A stretch of DNA of 33,390 bases from Flavobacteriaceae bacterium (lineage in GTDB: Bacteria > Bacteroidota > Bacteroidia > Flavobacteriales > Flavobacteriaceae), in contig PADT01000013.1 in NCBI GenBank assembly GCA_002700465.1, positions 1 through 33,390 of the forward strand, read 5' to 3'. A program made the translations under genes and the position numbers. Positions 23,573 through 31,666 of this stretch are shown piece after piece. The first letter of the stretch is position 1. Each line of letters opens with the position of its first letter. The notes under the pieces were generated by a model, which was not told the origin of the DNA, did not search any database, and saw nothing but the letters and a program-made list of their open reading frames with translations.

Positions 23573-24898
23573 ATGAAGGTTTCAAAAAATGATATCGATA
23601 AGTTGAATTCAGTTTTATCTATAGTTATAGAAAAGACTGATTACGAATCAAAGGTTGAAGAAGTTCTTAAGGATTATAAAAAGAGAGCGAATATTCCTGG
23701 CTTTAGAAAAGGTCATACACCAATTGGACTAATAAAAAAACAATATGGAATATCTGTAAAAGTTGATGAAATCAACAAATTAATGCAAAAAGGATTAGGA
23801 GATTATTTAGGTGAAAAAAAATTAGATATTTTAGGTAATCCCATCCCCGTTGAAAAAAATGATATTGATTGGAGTGCTGATAAACTAACTTTTGATTTTG
23901 AAATTGGATTATCGCCTGAATTTGAAGTTTCATTAAAAAATAAAAAAGCGATTGCTTCTTATGAAATTGTAGTAGATAAAAAAATGATTGATGATCAAAT
24001 TAAAAATATTCAAAACCAGTATGGGAAATTAATTGCACAAACTAAAGTAGAAGACGGTTTTGAAATAAACGGAAAATTTTTAAATGAAGAATTTGAAGTT
24101 GATAATACATCAAATTTAAAATTGAAGGACATAAAAGGTAAGGGAAATAAAGACAGTTTTAAAAAACTTAGTATCGGAGAATCTATTGAACTTAAAACTA
24201 AAGGTTTATTCAACAAGGATTCTGATTTATCATTTCATTTAAAAACTAATGATGATAATAAAGATAAAGTTAAAACTGTAACTTTCACACTTAATGAGAT
24301 CAATAAAAGAGAACCTTCTGATCTTGATCAAGAATTATTTGATAAGTTGTTTGGTAAAGACACTATTAAGACGGTAACAGAACTTAAAAATAAATTGAAA
24401 TTAGATGCTGAATCAAATTTCGTTAATCAGACTGATCAAAAATTATTAAATGATGTAACTGAGTATTTAATTGAAAACACAAAATTTGACTTACCAGATA
24501 ATTTTTTAAAAAAATGGATGCAGACTGCAGGAGAAAATAAATTAGATGAAACCGAAGCATCTTTGGAGTATGAAAAATCTGAAAAAGGACTTAGATATCA
24601 ATTAATAGAATCTAAATTAGTTGCTCAAAATGATATTAAAATTGATCACAATCAAATAAAAGATTTTTCAAAGAATTTGATTAAAACTCAAATGAAACAG
24701 TATGGTCAAAACAATCCTGAAGAAAAAGAGTTAGAATCAATTTCTCAAAGAATTCTGTCTAATAAAGATGAAGTTAAAAGAATATCTGATCAATTGTTAA
24801 GTAAAAAGTTAATTGATTTATTTAAATCAAACCTTAAGTTTAAAAACAATAAAGTTTCCTACGAAAAGTTTATTGAAATGGCTTATGCTAAAAAATAA
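23573..24898 (+). CDS. tig: Trigger factor
   Basis: This 441-residue ribosome-associated chaperone has the N-terminal ribosome-binding domain (about 1-115) with the signature NIPGFRKGHTPIGLIKKQYG near residue 38. The middle part is where a peptidyl-prolyl isomerase domain would sit (about 150-240), but it is divergent and Lys/Asp-rich, as in other Bacteroidota, so isomerase activity is doubtful. The C-terminal helical arms occupy about 250-441 (SDLDQELFDKLFGKDTIKTV onwards). It stands directly before clpP and clpX, the classical tig-clpP-clpX order, 32 bp from clpP. It has its own strong promoter. Confidence 0.94.
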   Translation: MKVSKNDIDKLNSVLSIVIEKTDYESKVEEVLKDYKKRANIPGFRKGHTPIGLIKKQYGISVKVDEINKLMQKGLGDYLGEKKLDILGNPIPVEKNDIDWSADKLTFDFEIGLSPEFEVSLKNKKAIASYEIVVDKKMIDDQIKNIQNQYGKLIAQTKVEDGFEINGKFLNEEFEVDNTSNLKLKDIKGKGNKDSFKKLSIGESIELKTKGLFNKDSDLSFHLKTNDDNKDKVKTVTFTLNEINKREPSDLDQELFDKLFGKDTIKTVTELKNKLKLDAESNFVNQTDQKLLNDVTEYLIENTKFDLPDNFLKKWMQTAGENKLDETEASLEYEKSEKGLRYQLIESKLVAQNDIKIDHNQIKDFSKNLIKTQMKQYGQNNPEEKELESISQRILSNKDEVKRISDQLLSKKLIDLFKSNLKFKNNKVSYEKFIEMAYAKK

Positions 24899-24930
24899 TT
24901 AACTTTAGTTTATTATAAATATTAATTTTT

Positions 24931-25590
24931 ATGGATTACTCAAAAGAATTTAAAGAATATTCAATTAAACATCATGGTATTAACTCACTTTATTATGATA
25001 AGTTGGTCAGCAGTATGACTCCTTATATAATTGAAGAAAGACAGCTAAATGTTGCTCAAATGGATGTTTTTTCCAGACTTATGATGGATAGAATAATTTT
25101 TTTAGGCACGGGAATAAATGATTCTATTGCCAATATAATTCAAGCTCAACTTCTTTTTTTAGAGAGTACAGATAAAGACAAGGATATTCAGATTTATATT
25201 AATTCACCAGGAGGTTCAGTTTATGCCGGTTTGGGAATTTATGATACAATGCAATTTATAAATCCTGAAGTTGCAACTATATGTACAGGGATTGCAGCAT
25301 CTATGGCAGCTGTTTTATTATGTGCAGGTCAAAAGGGTAAAAGATCAGGCTTAACTCACTCTAGAGTAATGATTCATCAACCATTAGGTGGAGCACAAGG
25401 TCAAGCTTCAGATATAGAAATTACCGCTAGAGAAATAGGAAAGTTAAAAAAAGAACTTTATGAAATTATAGCTAACCATTCTGGTCAGAAATACGATAAA
25501 GTTTATGATGATAGTGATAGAGACTATTGGATGAAAGCTCAAGAAGCAAAAAAATATGGTATGATTGATGAGGTTTTGTCAAAAAAATAA
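24931..25590 (+). CDS. clpP: ATP-dependent Clp protease proteolytic subunit
   Basis: This 219-residue ClpP serine protease forms the tetradecameric chamber used with ClpX. The triad is complete: Ser124 in TGIAASMAAVLLCAG, His149 in SRVMIHQPLGGAQG and Asp198 in DDSDRDYWMKAQEAKKYG, all at a constant offset of 27 from the mature E. coli numbering. The N-terminus, with about 25 residues before the first conserved segment, includes a propeptide-like stretch. A weak TAACTTTA at 24900-24907 is one base off the -7 consensus. The stop abuts the first codon of the clpX frame. Confidence 0.97.
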   Translation: MDYSKEFKEYSIKHHGINSLYYDKLVSSMTPYIIEERQLNVAQMDVFSRLMMDRIIFLGTGINDSIANIIQAQLLFLESTDKDKDIQIYINSPGGSVYAGLGIYDTMQFINPEVATICTGIAASMAAVLLCAGQKGKRSGLTHSRVMIHQPLGGAQGQASDIEITAREIGKLKKELYEIIANHSGQKYDKVYDDSDRDYWMKAQEAKKYGMIDEVLSKK

Positions 25591-25593
25591 TTG

Positions 25594-26823
25594 ATGTCAG
25601 ATAAAGATTTAATATGTTCATTTTGCAGTTTAAGCAAAGCTCAAACTAATCTGCTTGTTGCAGGTCAAGATGCTCATATTTGTGATAGCTGTATAGAACA
25701 AGCGTATGGAATAATCATTGAAGAATCTAAAAGAAATGACAATTTAAAAGAAGACAACGAGCTTATAATTGCTAAGCCAAAAGAAATTAAACTTTTTTTA
25801 GATGATTACGTAATTGGACAAGATCATACAAAAAAAATTCTTTCTGTAGCTGTTTATAATCATTACAAAAGATTAAATCATAAATCCTCAAAAAATGATG
25901 TTGAAATAGATAAAAGTAATATTTTAATTGTTGGAGAAACTGGTACTGGAAAAACTTTAATAGCTAAAACAATTGCAAGAATGCTTGATGTTCCATTAGC
26001 TATTGTTGATGCTACTGTGTTAACCGAGGCTGGATATGTTGGTGAAGATGTTGAGACTATTTTAACCAGATTATTGCAAGCTTCTGATTATGATCAAGAA
26101 AAAGCTGAAAGAGGAATAGTCTTTATTGATGAAATAGATAAAATTGCTAGAAAAAGTGATAATCCGTCTATAACAAGAGACGTTTCTGGCGAAGGTGTTC
26201 AACAAGCTTTATTAAAATTATTGGAAGGAACAATCGTTAATGTCCCCCCTAAAGGAGGAAGAAAACATCCTGATCAAAAATTTATAGAATTAGATACCCA
26301 AAATATTCTTTTCATTGCTGGAGGCGCTTTTGATGGTATTGAAAAAGTTATTTCAAAAAGACTAAATATGCAGGTTGTTGGATATAAAAATCCTACTGCT
26401 ACCAAAATCAATCAACAAAATTTACTTTCATTTATATCCCCAAAAGATTTAAAAGATTTTGGATTAATTCCAGAAATTTTAGGTAGACTACCAGTACTGT
26501 CTTATATGAATTCTTTGGATAAAAAAACATTAAGGTCAATATTAACTGAACCCAAAAATTCTCTAATTAAACAATATGAAAAGTTATTCGAACTAGATGG
26601 AATAAAAATAACTTTTACAGAAGATGGTCTCAATTATATTGTTGAAAAAGCACTTGAGTTCAAGCTGGGCGCTAGAGGACTTAGATCTATATGTGAATTG
26701 ATTTTGAATGATGCAATGTTTGAGCTCCCTAGTTCAAAGAGAAAAAAACTGCATATCGATAAAAACTATATTTCTAAAAAATTATCAAGTTCGAGCTTAA
26801 GTATTTTAAAGGTAGCTTCTTAA
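25594..26823 (+). CDS. clpX: ATP-dependent Clp protease ATP-binding subunit ClpX
   Basis: This 409-residue AAA+ unfoldase starts at the ATG at 25594; the preceding in-frame TTG at 25591 would add only one residue. It has the N-terminal C4 zinc domain (Cys8, Cys11, Cys30, Cys33), Walker A GETGTGKT, Walker [14 protein letters not shown], the GYVGEDVE pore segment, the [18 protein letters not shown] box II region and the [10 protein letters not shown] sensor 2. The loop that in E. coli carries IGF for ClpP docking reads VVGYKNP here, a common Bacteroidota variant as far as I recall. The stop codon overlaps the stop of the convergent GH3 gene in a shared TTAA. Confidence 0.97.
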   Translation: MSDKDLICSFCSLSKAQTNLLVAGQDAHICDSCIEQAYGIIIEESKRNDNLKEDNELIIAKPKEIKLFLDDYVIGQDHTKKILSVAVYNHYKRLNHKSSKNDVEIDKSNILIVGETGTGKTLIAKTIARMLDVPLAIVDATVLTEAGYVGEDVETILTRLLQASDYDQEKAERGIVFIDEIDKIARKSDNPSITRDVSGEGVQQALLKLLEGTIVNVPPKGGRKHPDQKFIELDTQNILFIAGGAFDGIEKVISKRLNMQVVGYKNPTATKINQQNLLSFISPKDLKDFGLIPEILGRLPVLSYMNSLDKKTLRSILTEPKNSLIKQYEKLFELDGIKITFTEDGLNYIVEKALEFKLGARGLRSICELILNDAMFELPSSKRKKLHIDKNYISKKLSSSSLSILKVAS

Positions 26824-28319
26824 TTAAGTTCAATCAGTTCTTCAATTAGAATTCTATCATTACAAAGTCTTGGTATTTTATTTTGTCCACCCAATTTGTT
26901 TTTAAATTTTAACCAATCTAAAAACAGTTTTTCTTTAGCGATAATAATTTCTAACCTTTTCATTGTTATATTTTTGAAACGTTTTGATTTATAATCAGAA
27001 TTTGAATTCTGAAGATTTTTATCAAGATCTTCAGAAAACTTTGAGATACTGGAAGGTCTCTTCTCAAACTCAATCATCCACTGATGAAATCCTGAATTTT
27101 TTTCACTAATAAATGATGGCGCAACGGTATATTCAATTATACTAGAATTATGCTTTAATAGTGTTTTGTTTAAAGCATTTTCAGCATTTTCTATTATAAG
27201 TTCTTCTCCAAAGGCATTTATAAAACTTTTTGTTCTTCCCGTAATTTTAATTCTAAAAGGATTTAATGACGTGAATTTAACAGTGTCTCCAATTTTATAT
27301 CTCCAAAGCCCAGCATTTGTAGAAATGATTATAGCATAATTTGTATCTAATTTAACTTTAGATAAATTTATTATTTCTGGATTTAGTTTGTCAACAACTT
27401 GAAATTCAAAGTAAATTCCATAATCAAGCATTAGCAACATATCGTTATGATCATTTCTATCTTGAATGGCAAAAAATCCCTCTGATGCATTATATGTTTC
27501 ATAAAAACGAACATCATTTCCCAATATAGATTTAAATTGATTGATGTAAGGGTTAAAATTTACACCTCCATGAAAATATACCTCTAAATTTTTCCAAATT
27601 CCCTTAATTTTCGTTTCATTTCTCTCTTCCAAAATTTTATTTAATAGAATTAACATCCATGAAGGTACTCCAGCTAAACTTGTGATATTCTCATTTAAGG
27701 TACTATCAATTATGGCTTCTAACTTTTCATCCCATTTGTCCATTAAAGAGATCTCATTATTTGGAGCACTTAACATCTCCGCCCAGAGAGGTAAATTATC
27801 AATTAATATCGCAGATAAGTCACCAAAATAATTGTTATTACTCTCGTAAAGTTTTTTACTTCCACCAAGTCTTAACGATTTGCCTGAGAATAAGTTTGAG
27901 TTTTTATTATTATTAACATATAAACATAAAACATCTTTACCCGCTTTATAATGACATTCTTCAAGAGATTCTTTGCTAACAGGAATAAATTTACTTTTAG
28001 AATTAGTTGTTCCACTGGATTGTGCATACCATTTGATTGCAGAATTCCAAAAAATATTTGATTCTCCTTTGATAGATCTTTCTATGTACTTAAAAAAGGT
28101 CTCATAATCTGTTAAAGGAATTTTTTTAGAAAATAACGAATAGTTTTTTATTGAACTAAAATTATATTTTTTTCCAAATTCAGTCTTTTCTGCATTTTTT
28201 AAAAGATTAAGTAAAACCTCGTTTTGAACTTCTAATGGATATTTTTTAAATAATTCGATTTGATGCATTCTTTTTTTTAGGAACCAAGTCGTTACGGTAT
28301 TTAAAAAAGAGAAAGGCAT
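26820..28319 (-). CDS. GH3 family acyl-acid amido synthetase-like protein
   Basis: This 499-residue protein belongs to the GH3 (auxin-responsive promoter) superfamily, ANL-type adenylating enzymes that in plants join hormones to amino acids. Seen are [20 protein letters not shown] at the N-terminus, [16 protein letters not shown], the nucleotide motif [43 protein letters not shown] and [11 protein letters not shown], with a small C-terminal domain from about 380. Bacterial members are frequent in Bacteroidota, and their substrate is mostly unknown. The gene converges on clpX and diverges from the DUF2797 gene, so it is a single-gene unit. No signal peptide. Confidence 0.92.
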   Translation of the reverse strand: MPFSFLNTVTTWFLKKRMHQIELFKKYPLEVQNEVLLNLLKNAEKTEFGKKYNFSSIKNYSLFSKKIPLTDYETFFKYIERSIKGESNIFWNSAIKWYAQSSGTTNSKSKFIPVSKESLEECHYKAGKDVLCLYVNNNKNSNLFSGKSLRLGGSKKLYESNNNYFGDLSAILIDNLPLWAEMLSAPNNEISLMDKWDEKLEAIIDSTLNENITSLAGVPSWMLILLNKILEERNETKIKGIWKNLEVYFHGGVNFNPYINQFKSILGNDVRFYETYNASEGFFAIQDRNDHNDMLLMLDYGIYFEFQVVDKLNPEIINLSKVKLDTNYAIIISTNAGLWRYKIGDTVKFTSLNPFRIKITGRTKSFINAFGEELIIENAENALNKTLLKHNSSIIEYTVAPSFISEKNSGFHQWMIEFEKRPSSISKFSEDLDKNLQNSNSDYKSKRFKNITMKRLEIIIAKEKLFLDWLKFKNKLGGQNKIPRLCNDRILIEELIELN

Positions 28320-28364
28320 TTTAACTATATTTAATATTTAATAATACAAATAAATTTTTTATAA

Positions 28365-29165
28365 ATGTTTAATGGAGTATTAAATAAAATGAAAACTGAA
28401 ATTGATGATAATTTGAATTATTTTCTTGAATTAGGTGATGACTTTATTAATGTAAACCAACTATTAGGCTCAAAAATAAAATTATCATTTAGCGGTTACG
28501 AATGCTTAAATTGTAAATCTGACTTACAATTATATAGACAAGGACATTGTAAAAAATGTTTTTTTGAATTACCAAGTACAGCAGATTGGATTATGAAACC
28601 TGAGCTGAGTAAAGCACACCTTAATATTGAAGATAGAGATTTAGAATTTGAAAAAAGAGTTCAATTAAAACCCCATATTTTATACTTAGCTTTTTCAAGT
28701 AATGTTAAAGTAGGAGTAACCAGAAAATCTCAAGTGCCCTATAGATGGATTGATCAAGGTGCCATACAAGCTATTCAAATAGCTGAATTTCCCAACAGAT
28801 ACCTAGCTGGAATCTCAGAAGTTCAGCTTAAGAATTTTTATGCCGATAAAACAAATTGGAGAGAAATGTTGAAGACAAGTAATTCAAATGTAGATCTTGA
28901 GTTAGAAAGTAATAAAGCTTTAGAAAAATTACCAAAAGAAGCTTTAGATTCGATTCAAACCAAAAAATATTCAACTTTTAACATTAACTATCCCGTTAAT
29001 AAATATCCTGAAAAACCTAAAAGCCTTAATTTAACTAAAGAAAAATCTTTTTCAAGTGAATTAGTTGGAGTTAAAGGACAGTATTTAATATTTAGTGACG
29101 GAACTGTTTTTAATGTTAGGTCTAACGAAGGTATTGTTATCGATTTAGAAATTATTAAATCTTAA
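28365..29165 (+). CDS. DUF2797 family protein, probable zinc-binding
   Basis: This 266-residue protein is of the DUF2797 type. The N-terminus FNGVLNKMKTEID matches the family start, which supports the ATG at 28365. A zinc-ribbon-like pair follows: CLNC near residue 43 and CKKC near 62. Then the central part, HILYLAFSSNVKVGVTRKSQ with VPYRWIDQGAIQAIQIAEF, recalls a GIY-YIG-like beginning (a Y-L strand and a K-V-G-V-T-R strand). It is followed by NRYLAGISEVQLKNFYADKTNWR. A nucleic-acid role is conceivable, but I know of no defined function. It diverges from GH3 and its end overlaps the convergent transporter gene by 11 bp. Confidence 0.85.
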   Translation: MFNGVLNKMKTEIDDNLNYFLELGDDFINVNQLLGSKIKLSFSGYECLNCKSDLQLYRQGHCKKCFFELPSTADWIMKPELSKAHLNIEDRDLEFEKRVQLKPHILYLAFSSNVKVGVTRKSQVPYRWIDQGAIQAIQIAEFPNRYLAGISEVQLKNFYADKTNWREMLKTSNSNVDLELESNKALEKLPKEALDSIQTKKYSTFNINYPVNKYPEKPKSLNLTKEKSFSSELVGVKGQYLIFSDGTVFNVRSNEGIVIDLEIIKS

Positions 29166-29856
29166 TTTCTTCACCAATTTTCAAATTAAATTTCTTTCTA
29201 AATAAATAAACAAATAGGTATAATAGTGGAGTATCTAAAAATGCTATTAAAATTTTAAAAACTATTCCCGAAACAACAAGACCTAAAAAACTATCCCAGC
29301 TTAGTACTTCAAAAAGACATAAAAGTGAAATGACAGTGACAGTATCAATTATCTGAGAGCTAAATGTTGAAAAATTATTTCTTAACCATAGCATTTTTCC
29401 TTTGGTCAAGTTTTTCCAAAAATGATAAATTTTAATATCAATAAATTGAGCAAATAGATATGCTAACATAGATGCCAAAACTGCTAATCCGGAAAGTGAA
29501 AAAACATTAGAAAATGTTTCATCATTAATCGGAGACGATTCTAGCGCTGGTACATAATTAGAAATTAAAATTATGCTTAATGAAAAAAAAGATGCAAAAA
29601 TTCCAGCTATTACAACTTGATTAGCTTTTTTCTGACCATATATTTCAGAAATTAGATCAGTTACTAAAAAAGTTATTGGGTAAGGAAGAATGCCAACAGA
29701 AAGTTCAAATAATTTTATACCACCAATAGTCATGTCAAATGGATACCAATAAAAAAATTTTTGAAAAATTAAATTTGATACAACTAAAGATGTGATAAAA
29801 AGAGCAGCTAAATACAAGTATATTTTTCTAGCTAAATTTTGTTTTTGTTCAGACAT
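29155..29856 (-). CDS. Queuosine precursor transporter (YhhQ/VUT family)
   Basis: This 233-residue inner-membrane protein has about six helices and the YhhQ/QPTR family motifs: SNLIFQKFFYWYPFDMTIGG at helix 1, the FLVTDLISEIYGQKKANQVV segment between helices 2 and 3, LFAQFIDIKIYHFWKNLTKG, and LWLRNNFSTFSSQIIDTVTV. Family members import preQ0/preQ1 for queuosine in tRNA. I see no preQ1 riboswitch in the 77 bp upstream, where a TTAATTTG (29863-29870, - strand), one base off the -7 consensus, lies 6 bp before the ATG. The 3' end overlaps DUF2797 by 11 bp. Confidence 0.93.
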   Translation of the reverse strand: MSEQKQNLARKIYLYLAALFITSLVVSNLIFQKFFYWYPFDMTIGGIKLFELSVGILPYPITFLVTDLISEIYGQKKANQVVIAGIFASFFSLSIILISNYVPALESSPINDETFSNVFSLSGLAVLASMLAYLFAQFIDIKIYHFWKNLTKGKMLWLRNNFSTFSSQIIDTVTVISLLCLFEVLSWDSFLGLVVSGIVFKILIAFLDTPLLYLFVYLFRKKFNLKIGEEIKI

Positions 29857-29933
29857 TTATTTCAAATTAATAATATCAGTATTACTTTAATAAAGATACT
29901 TAAATAAAGATTCTTTTTATTTAATTTGCTAAA

Positions 29934-31061
29934 GTGAATTTAAATAAAGTATATCTTTCTTTAGGAAGTAATTTAGGAGATAAAATCAAGAATCTTCAAA
30001 GTGCAATAAACTTAATTGATACTAACATTGGAGATGTTTTATCAATTTCAAATGTTTATCAAACAAAATCTGAGGGTTTTAAGGGAGATGATTTTTTTAA
30101 TTGTTGTATTTGTATTGTCACAAACCATAGTCCTAATTTCTTATTAGATAAGTTGTTAAAAATTGAGTTAATTGAAGGGAGAATTAGATCAAGTTCAAAT
30201 GAATATGAGTCAAGATTGATTGATATCGATATTTTATTATATGAGGACAGGATAATTAATGAAAATAACTTAACAATTCCTCATCCAAGAATGCATCTAA
30301 GGAATTTTGTTTTGTCTCCTCTATCTGATATTGCAAAAAGTAAAATACATCCAAAATGTAATGATACGATTGTTAACCTCTTAAATAAGTTAAAATCTAA
30401 AGAAATATTAAAATGTGATAAAGAACTATTATTACCAGTTTTATCAAGATTACAATTATTTAAAAATATTGTAATTGAAGGGAATATTGGAGTTGGCAAA
30501 ACATCACTTTCAAAAAAACTTTCTAATGACTTGAACAAAGAATTAATAATTGAGAGTTTTATGGACAACCCATTTCTTGAAAAATATTATAAAAATCCTG
30601 AGAGATATGCTTTAAATGTTGAGCTTACTTTTTTAACTGATCGTTGTCGTCAACTTAATAATTTCAATAATCAGATGAATTTTTTTAGTTCTGGAATAAT
30701 TGCAGATTATGATATTTTTAAATCTCTTGTTTTTGCAGGTGTTTCTTTAAATGAGGTTGATTTTAATCTGTTTAGAAATATTTTTTACTTTATGACTAAA
30801 GATTTATTCAAGTCTGATTTGGTAATTTATCTAATGCAATCTTCTGATCAGCTATTAAAAAATATTAGCAAAAGAGGAAGAGGTTTTGAAAAAACTATAA
30901 GTAGAAATTATTTAGATAAAATAAATACGGCTTATTTAAAACATATTAAAACTAGTTCTGATTTAAATGTCGTATTTATAGATGTATCTGATTTAGATTT
31001 TATTGAATCTGATGAAGATTACATGAAATTATTATTCAGAATTAAGAATACTTTAACTTAG
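29934..31061 (+). CDS. folK: Fusion of HPPK (FolK) and deoxynucleoside kinase
   Basis: This 375-residue bifunctional protein starts at a GTG, since the conserved strand NKVYLSLGSNLGDK begins at once. Residues 1-160 are HPPK, which pyrophosphorylates 6-hydroxymethyl-dihydropterin in folate synthesis: LGSNLGDK, then RLIDIDILLYED with metal-binding Asp97 and Asp99, and PHPRMHLRNFVLSPL. Residues 175-375 are a deoxynucleoside kinase: P-loop GNIGVGKT (183-190), ESFMDNPFLEKYYKNPERYA, TDRCRQ, IADYDIFKSLVFA and the lid KRGRGFEKTI. The two are joined without a linker of note. This fusion occurs in aquatic flavobacteria, as I remember, with deoxyadenosine as likely substrate. Its end overlaps the convergent methyltransferase by 9 bp. 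Confidence 0.93.
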   Translation: MNLNKVYLSLGSNLGDKIKNLQSAINLIDTNIGDVLSISNVYQTKSEGFKGDDFFNCCICIVTNHSPNFLLDKLLKIELIEGRIRSSSNEYESRLIDIDILLYEDRIINENNLTIPHPRMHLRNFVLSPLSDIAKSKIHPKCNDTIVNLLNKLKSKEILKCDKELLLPVLSRLQLFKNIVIEGNIGVGKTSLSKKLSNDLNKELIIESFMDNPFLEKYYKNPERYALNVELTFLTDRCRQLNNFNNQMNFFSSGIIADYDIFKSLVFAGVSLNEVDFNLFRNIFYFMTKDLFKSDLVIYLMQSSDQLLKNISKRGRGFEKTISRNYLDKINTAYLKHIKTSSDLNVVFIDVSDLDFIESDEDYMKLLFRIKNTLT

Positions 31062-31580
31062 TCTTTTAAAGAATTCCCATATTAAAATACCTGAGCATAC
31101 GGAAATATTTAAAGAGTGTTTTGTGCCAAACTGAGGAATTTCAATTACTTCATCTGATAAATTAATTGCATCTTCAGAGACTCCTTTAACTTCATTTCCA
31201 AAAATTAAAGCATGTTTTAAGTTTTTATCTAATTTAAAGGAAGTTAGTTTTTTTGATTTATCAGCTTGTTCAACACTCCAAATAAAAAATTTATCTTTTT
31301 TTAGTTTAATCAAAAGATCAGAAATATCTTCATGGTATTCCCAGTCTACACTTTCAGTTGAGCCTAAAGCGGTTTTATGGATATCCTTGTGAGGAGGACT
31401 TGCAGTAATTCCGCACAAATAAATTTTTTCAATCAAAAATGCATCACTTGTTCTAAACACTGATCCAATATTATTTAAACTTCTTACATCATCAAGAATA
31501 ATAGTTAATTTAGTCTTTACTGATTTTTTAAATTCATCAATATTTTTTCTATTTAGCTCAATGTTTTTTAATTTTCTCAT
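31053..31580 (-). CDS. TrmH/SpoU family RNA 2'-O-methyltransferase
   Basis: This 175-residue SPOUT methyltransferase without an N-terminal extension has all three motifs. Motif 1 has the likely catalytic Arg43 in NNIGSVFRTSDAF, motif 2 is LIFGNEVKGVSEDAI with Glu130, and motif 3 is IPQFGTKHSLNISVCSGILIW, where the SAM-binding knot forms. The likely target is a tRNA or rRNA ribose; the exact site cannot be told from sequence. Cytoplasmic dimer expected. On its strand a TTACTTTG (31611-31618), one base off the -7 consensus, lies 30 bp before the ATG, facing away from mutS. The 3' end overlaps the folK fusion by 9 bp. Confidence 0.92.
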   Translation of the reverse strand: MRKLKNIELNRKNIDEFKKSVKTKLTIILDDVRSLNNIGSVFRTSDAFLIEKIYLCGITASPPHKDIHKTALGSTESVDWEYHEDISDLLIKLKKDKFFIWSVEQADKSKKLTSFKLDKNLKHALIFGNEVKGVSEDAINLSDEVIEIPQFGTKHSLNISVCSGILIWEFFKRLS

Positions 31581-31666
31581 AAATTAATTATTGTATTTAT
31601 TAAGATTTTACAAAGTAATAGATTAAAAAATTAATTAATGCTATTTTAGCTTTAATTCATGTTAAT

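Noticed and set aside
29857-29933. preQ1 riboswitch upstream of the queuosine precursor transporter
   Set aside because: The 77-bp interval is almost only A and T and lacks the C/G-containing stem and A-rich tail pattern of a preQ1 aptamer.
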